A DNA stretch of 64,000 nt, taken from NCBI GenBank assembly GCA_034336665.1, contig CM067590.1, positions 124,001-188,000 of the forward strand, given 5' to 3'. Below, piece after piece: positions 59,251 through 64,000 of the stretch; the first letter of the stretch is position 1; each line of letters begins with the position of its first letter. Source of the DNA: Luscinia megarhynchos. Its lineage: Eukaryota > Chordata > Aves > Passeriformes > Turdidae. The notes under the pieces were generated by a model that saw nothing but the letters and a program-made list of their open reading frames with translations, did not search any database and was not told where the DNA came from. The position numbers were made by a program, and so were the translations under genes.

Positions 59251-62200
59251 ACACCCTCGGTGGCACCGAGGGACAAAATGACAGTGTCCCCCACCCCTTT
59301 CAGCCGTCCCACCCCAAGCGCCACCATTTGCCCTACGCTGAGTCCTCTCCATGTCCCCACGGTGTCCCCAAGGTGTCCCCAAGCCCGCCCCGACCCGCAG
59401 GGACAGGGTTGGGGACACGGTGCCACCCGCCTGCAGGGACAGACACCAGGAGTGGCCCCACGACAGCGTGAGGGGTGGCTCTGTGTCCCCCAATGTCCCC
59501 TCGGGCTGTTTTGGGGTCCCTCGGTGTCCCCTCGGGATGTTTTGAGGTCCCTGGCAGAGCCTTGGGGACCTCGGGGTGGGAGAAATCCTTGGAGTTTGGG
59601 GGGGGACATTTGGGTTTGGGGAGGGGACATTTGGGGTCAGAGGAGCGGGGGACAGCGGGCTGGTGGCACAGGGACATGTCCCGGCCGGCAGCTTAGCTTT
59701 TATTGCCCAATATTCCCAAAATTCCCCAAATTCCCTGTGATCCCGGATTCTGGAGAGCTGTGCACGCGGCGGGAACGCCCGGAGCGGATTTCGGGGAAAA
59801 CTGTGCCCGGGACGAGCTGAAAATGTCCCAAAAAATGGAAAAGGGGCCCCGCTGTCCCTTGTCCGCCTGCGGGATGGGGAGGGGACACCGCGGGAGTGAC
59901 ACGGGATGGCGGCGCAGAGGGATTGGGGCGTGGGGTCGGGATCGGGGTCGGGATCGGAACTGGGACACACAATGGGATCAGGACACGGCGGGATTGGGAC
60001 GTGCAGTGGGATCGGGACCCTGTGGGATCAGGATCAGAATCGGGACACGGCAGGATTAGGATGTGCAGTAGGATTGGGACACACGGCGAGATCGGGACAC
60101 ACAATGGGATCAGGACACGGCGGGATTGGGACATGCAGTGGGATCAGGGACCCTGTGGGATCAGTGCACGTGGGAACATGATGGGACCTGGACACAGGAT
60201 GGGGTCAGGAATCACAGTGGGACTGGAACATGGGATGGGATCAGGAGCCACTGTGGGATCGGGACCCGGTGGGATCGGGACATGGGATGGGGTCAGGAAT
60301 CACGGTGGGATCAGGAATCATAGTGGGAACAGATACCACGGTGGGATCAGGAATCATAGTGGGAACAGATATCACGGTGGGATCAGGACCCAATGGGATC
60401 AGGGATCATTTGGGTCTGGGATCAATGGGATCAGGACCCGTCTCCCACCCCCAGCGCTCCCCAGGCTGCTCTGGTGGTTCCGGGGCTGGGACTGGATCCC
60501 GCTGGCCCCAGTGCTAGGGACCGGGAATGTCGCGATCGGCACCGGGAATGTCGTGCTCGGTGGAGCGGGGCTGAGGGAGCTGCGGGGCCTCAGCCCTTCC
60601 TGCAAAGGGGAGGACAGGGGTCAGTCCCGCTGCCCTGGGGACACTGGTGACAATGGCAGCGAAGCCACCATTCCTTGCTGTGTCCCCTTCTCGGGGTGTC
60701 CCCTCTTCCCAGAATGTCCCCCTTCCCAAGATGTCCCCTCTCCTTGCGGTGTCCTCCTCATCCCTGAGTTGTCCCCCGTTCTCAGGGTGTCCCTTCTTCC
60801 CAGGATGTCCCCTCTTCTCAGGATGTCCCCCCGCTCCTCGAGCTGTCCCCTCTCTCCAGGACGTCCCCCTCGGGTTGTCCCCACTCCCTAGGATGTCCCC
60901 TCTTCTCGGGGTGTCCCCACTCCCCGGAATGTCCCCCTCGGGCTGTCCCCCCTGTCTGGGATGTCCTCCCCGGGCTGTCCCCGCTCTTTGGCAGACTCTG
61001 GGGTGTCCCCCTGGGGCTGTCCCCCTCTCCCCGGGCTGCCCCCGCTCCCCGTGTTCCCCCAAAGGTACCGGGACGGGGGACACCTGCGCCCGCTGCCTCT
61101 GTCGCGGCCCCGCCGCCGCAGCTCCTCCAGCTCGGCCGCGTAGTCCCGGCTGTGGGGACAGGAGCCACGTGGGGGGTGGCCCGGTCCCGGGGAGGGGACA
61201 CGGGGGGTCCCCAAGGGGAGGGGGACAGGGCAGGAGTGGGGGGACAGAGATGGGGACAGGGACAGGGACAGGGACAGGAGAAGAAGGGCCTGGGCGGACA
61301 CACGAGGGGACCCCATGGGGAGGGGGGGACAGGGCAGGATGTCACAAGGGTGGGGGGGTGGCTTCTTTTAGGGGGTGGCTGCTCTGGAGGTGGCCCAACC
61401 CTGCAGAGGGTGACAAGGACCTTACGGGGGGTGTCCCTAGGGGACAGGGGGATGTGCTAGAGGGACAGGGAGGTGTCCCCGAGGGACAAGGACCTTACAG
61501 GGGGTGTCCCCGAGGAACAGGGGAGTGTCCACGGTATACAAGGACCTTGCAGGAGTTCATTTCTGAGGCAAGGTGCTTACAGGATGTGTCCTCGCGGGAC
61601 AGGGGTGTGTCCCCGAGGGACAAGAACCTTACAGGGTGGTGTCCCCGGGGGGCAGGGGGATGTTCTCTGGGGACAAGGACCTTGCAGGGGATGTCCCCGG
61701 GGGACAGGGACCTTACAGGGGGTCACTTCTGGGGACAAGGACCTTACAACGCTGTATCCCCGGGGGACAAGGACCTTACAACGCTGTGTCCCCGGGGGAC
61801 AGGGACCTTACAGGGGGTCACTTCTGGGGACAAGGACCTTACAACGCTGTATCCCCGGGGGACAAGGACCTTACAACGCTGTGTCCCCGGGGGACAAGGA
61901 CCTTACAGAGGGATGTCCCTGGGGGACAGGGGGTGTCCCCGGGGGACAAGGACCTTACAGAGGGTTGTCCCCGGGGGACAGGGACCTTACAGCGTGTCCT
62001 GCAGCTCGCTCTGCCGCGCCTCGCAGCGCTCCCGGTGCTCCCGCAGCTCCCGCTGCTGCTCCAGCGCCTCCTGCAGCCGCCGCCGCAGCTCCCGCGCCTG
62101 CTGCGCGCCCCGCGCCATCTCCTCTGGGGACAGCGGCGACAGCGGTGTCATCCCAGCACCCCCCCGGGGCGGGGGAGAGAGCGGGGAACAGAGCTCACCT

Positions 62201-62295
62201 AGGAGTGTCACTTTGTCACCTGCCAGCTCAGCCCGCTCGCTCCGCAGCGCCACCAGCTCGTCCCCCAGCGCGGTGACATTGGCGTCCAGGCTGGC
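58648..62295 (-). CDS. Unidentified coiled-coil gene (partial span); BST2-locus candidate by position
   Basis: Three minus-strand exons (62295-62199, 62123-61991, 61149-61084) have GT-AG borders and agree in phase. They encode about 98 residues of Arg/Glu/Leu-rich coiled coil with an N-V-T sequon near its start and one Cys. No membrane helix or first exon could be found up to 63.1 kb and the last exon is unclear, so the family is not established. In mammals the minus-strand gene next to PLVAP is BST2 (tetherin), a short glycosylated coiled-coil protein, which makes that a candidate. A PLVAP-like paralogue or another coiled-coil gene is also possible. Confidence 0.45.
58649..58707 (-). other. 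Possible last exon fragment of the coiled-coil gene
   Basis: Unique sequence inside the repeats. On the minus strand it contains VSLPEPFSATAASFS-stop in one frame and GAILSYRRFLFLSCK-stop in another. An acceptor-like CTCCGCCAG lies at about 58725. No motif decides between frames. Confidence 0.2.
59250..59930. other. Non-repetitive stretch, no gene seen
   Basis: Mixed GC-rich sequence. No conserved peptide in either strand. Confidence 0.5.
59930..61060. repeat. Minisatellites at 59.9-61.06 kb
   Basis: 59930-60440: GGGATCAGGACACGGCGGGA / TTGGGACATGCAGTGGGATC, about 20-45 bp. 60690-61060: GGTGTCCCC(T/A)CTCC, CAGGATGTCCCCTCTTCTC, about 20-30 bp. 60440-60690 is unique. Confidence 0.88.
61084..61149 (-). 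CDS. Coiled-coil gene, exon C
   Basis: 66 nt, acceptor CCCCACAG, donor GTGTCC (weak). It encodes RDYAAELEELRRRGRDRGSG, then an Arg split at phase 2. The next candidate acceptor (TTTGCAG at about 60611) would give only R-K-G and a stop. Confidence 0.6.
61400..61990. repeat. Minisatellite whose unit contains the exon B splice donor
   Basis: About 15 units of 30-32 bp: GGGGGACAAGGACCTTACA(G/A) then GGGGGTGTCCCC. On the minus strand each carries TGTAAGGTCC, the same word as the exon B end and donor (CGCT|GTAAGGTCCC at 61991/61990). Confidence 0.92.
61991..62123 (-). CDS. Coiled-coil gene, exon B
   Basis: 133 nt, acceptor TCCCCAG, donor GTAAGG. It encodes EEMARGAQQARELRRRLQEA and LEQQRELREHRERCEARQSE, then LQDT. 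It joins exon A (split Glu) and exon C (split Leu) without a frame problem. Confidence 0.72.
62199..62295 (-). CDS. Coiled-coil gene, exon A
   Basis: 97 nt, acceptor TGTCCCCAG, donor GTGAGC. It encodes ASLDANVTALGDELVALRSE and RAELAGDKVTLL, with leucine/valine heptads and an N-glycosylation sequon (NVT). Starts in phase 0, ends in phase 1. Confidence 0.7.
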
Positions 62296-62454
62296 CTGGG
62301 GACAGGGGACACGTGGGGACACGTGGAGACAGCACTGGGCAGTGTCCCCCTCAAACCCCGGCTCTTCACCCTGCTTCTCTGCCTCAGTGTCACCCCATGT
62401 CCCCAGGCTGTCCCCAGGCTCCTGGTGGCTTTGGGTGCCCCCTCATCTTCCCCA

Positions 62455-62885
62455 AAATGTTGGGCACACGGAATTGGGGACACGGAACTGGGGACACGGA
62501 TTTGGGGACATGGATTTGAGGACACGAATTTGGGGAGACGGATTTGGGGACATGGATTTGGGGACATGGATTTTGGGACATGGATTTGGGGAGACGGATT
62601 TGGGGATATGGATTTGGGGACATGGATTTGGGGACACGGATTTGGGGACACGGATTTGAGGACATGGATTTGGGGACAAGGATTTGGGGACACGGATTTG
62701 GGGACATGGATTTGGGGACATGGATTTGAGGACACGAATTTGGGGACATGGATTTGGGGACATAGATTTGAGGACACGAATTTGGGGAGACGGGTTTGGG
62801 GACATGGATTTGGGGACCTGGATTTAGGGACAAGGATTTGGGGACACGGATTTGAGGACACGGATTTGGGGACACGGATTTGGCG
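62455..62885. repeat. 15-bp minisatellite GGATTTGGGGACACG
   Basis: About 28 copies with CATGGATTTGGGGA, CACGAATTTGGGGAGA and CACGGATTTGAGGA variants, between exon A and the presumed 5' end of the coiled-coil gene. Confidence 0.95.
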
Positions 62886-63229
62886 ACGATTCCTGAGGTG
62901 ACACCGATCCTGGGGGAGACACGACTGTCCCTGCAGGCCCAGGTGACCCCGCGGGTGACACCGCCGGTGCCAGGGAGGGGACAGCAGCTGTCCCAGAGCC
63001 GCCCAGCCCAGCCCGGGCCATTTTCCAGCCTCTCCGGGCCATTGTTCAGCCGGATGAGCCCGAGAGGGGCGGCGGGACCCGGCTCTTCCTCCGGGCCCTT
63101 TCCCGGCTGGAACCGCAGCTAAAAATACCCGGGAAGGACGAACCGAGGAGCGCCAGCCCCCGCTGCGGCCCCGGGACCGGCAATTACCGGCACGGCCGGG
63201 AGCGGGAGGGGACGGGCGGGATGGGGCAG
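62886..63229. promoter_or_regulatory. Possible 5' end/promoter of the coiled-coil gene
   Basis: Unique CpG-containing sequence. On the minus strand GGGTATTTTTAGCTGC near 63130 is TATA/MEF2-like. It is followed by an ATG at about 63042 (AACAATGGCC) opening MARRGWKMARAGLGGSG, which has no recognised domain and no membrane helix. Weak evidence. Confidence 0.25.
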
Positions 63230-63990
63230 GAGATCGTTTTTGGGGTGTCCCCTGTAGGGATGTGGTGGATCTGTCCTCCTGGGAGCATCCAGGACTCTGT
63301 TTTTGGGGTGTCTCCTGGCAGGGATGTGGTGGCTGTGCTCTCCCAGGAGCACCCCAGGCTCGTTTTTGGGGTGTTCCCGGCAGGGATGTGGTGGCTCTGT
63401 CCCCCCAGGAGCACCCCAGGCTCGTTTTTGGGGTGTCCTCTGTAGGGATGTGGTGGCTGTGCTCCCCCCGGGAGCATCCCAGGCTCGTTTTTGGGGTGTC
63501 CCCTGCAGGGATGTGACAGCTGCCACCCCCCCACCCCGGGCATTACCGGGACCATCTTTTTGGTGCGCTCTCTTTTTAGGGCGTCCCCTGCAGGGATGTG
63601 GGGGCTGTGCCCCCCCGGAAACATCCCAGACTCGTTTTTGGGGTGTCCCCTGCAGGGATGTGATGGCTCCGTCCCCCAGGGGACGGCGCTGAGGGGACAG
63701 GGGGTTCCCATTCCCCTCCCAGTTCCCAGTTCCCATTCCCGATTCCCCATCCCATTCTCCACCCCAAAGTGACCAAGCACCGCCTTGTCCCCACCCCTCC
63801 TCCACCTACGGGGACAGGGGACACTGGTTCGAGCCCGGATAAGGGGACAGTGACCATTGTCCCCATCTTCTTTCCACCCCAAAGTGGCCACCTCCACCCC
63901 TCCTCCACCTACGAGGACAGGGGACAGTGGTTAGAGCCCGGATAAGGAGACAGTGAGCGCTGTCCCCGTCCCTTTTTCCCCCTCAAAGTG
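63230..63990. repeat. Right-end minisatellites
   Basis: 63230-63680: seven to eight ~60-bp units (GGATGTGGTGGCTGTGCTCC, AGGCTCGTTTTTGGGGTGTC). 63780-63990: two ~110-bp units (CCTCCTCCACCTACGGGGAC, AGCCCGGATAAGGGGACAGT, CCACCCCAAAGTGGCCACC). Confidence 0.9.
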
Positions 63991-64000
63991 GCCACCACCA

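Noticed and set aside
63820..63850. tRNA-like B-box word GGTTCGAGCCC
   Set aside because: No A box or cloverleaf around it. The second copy of the repeat has GGTTAGAGCCC.

Overview
This is eukaryotic nuclear DNA from a vertebrate, most likely a bird and probably a songbird. It has intron-split genes, CpG-rich promoters, a GC-rich gene-dense layout, minisatellite in almost every intron, and a solo LTR that resembles passerine ERV LTRs I know (recalled, not searched). There are no prokaryotic features. The gene order ANO8(-) GTPBP3(+) PLVAP(-) matches human 19p13.11, which is gene-rich and known to be poorly assembled in birds.

Layout. Positions 1-6.8 kb are mostly tandem repeats downstream of ANO8, with a possible convergent 3' end near 3 kb. 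ANO8 (anoctamin-8) runs on the minus strand from its start codon at 28631 to a probable stop near 6846, in 17 coding exons that can be phased. The last four or five exons carry small indels that look like assembly error. A 1.8-kb intergenic stretch holds a CpG-rich promoter with four CCAAT boxes. GTPBP3 (mitochondrial tRNA-modifying GTPase) runs on the plus strand from 30425 to 46142 in nine exons. Its terminal part is present twice, at 39.8-44.39 kb and 44.49-49.4 kb, on either side of a 100-N gap. This looks like unmerged overlapping contig ends. PLVAP (endothelial diaphragm protein) runs on the minus strand from 55633 to 49883 in five exons, with a TATA box. From 58 to 63 kb, three minus-strand exons join in phase and encode a coiled coil. 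By position this could be the BST2/tetherin locus, but the sequence does not prove it.

The most unusual property is how the minisatellites relate to the genes. In at least nine places the repeat unit, or extra copies at the array edge, contains a copy of the adjacent exon-intron junction: the splice donor or acceptor plus some exon bases. GTPBP3 exon 2 also contains an in-frame array of 9-bp units (CAG|GTNNCA type) that would encode about 210 residues of collagen-like Gly-X-Y between the presequence and the conserved domain. Without it the protein has the normal length. The three named genes do not form a pathway: ANO8 is an ER/plasma-membrane contact protein, GTPBP3 modifies mitochondrial tRNA wobble uridine, and PLVAP builds endothelial diaphragms.
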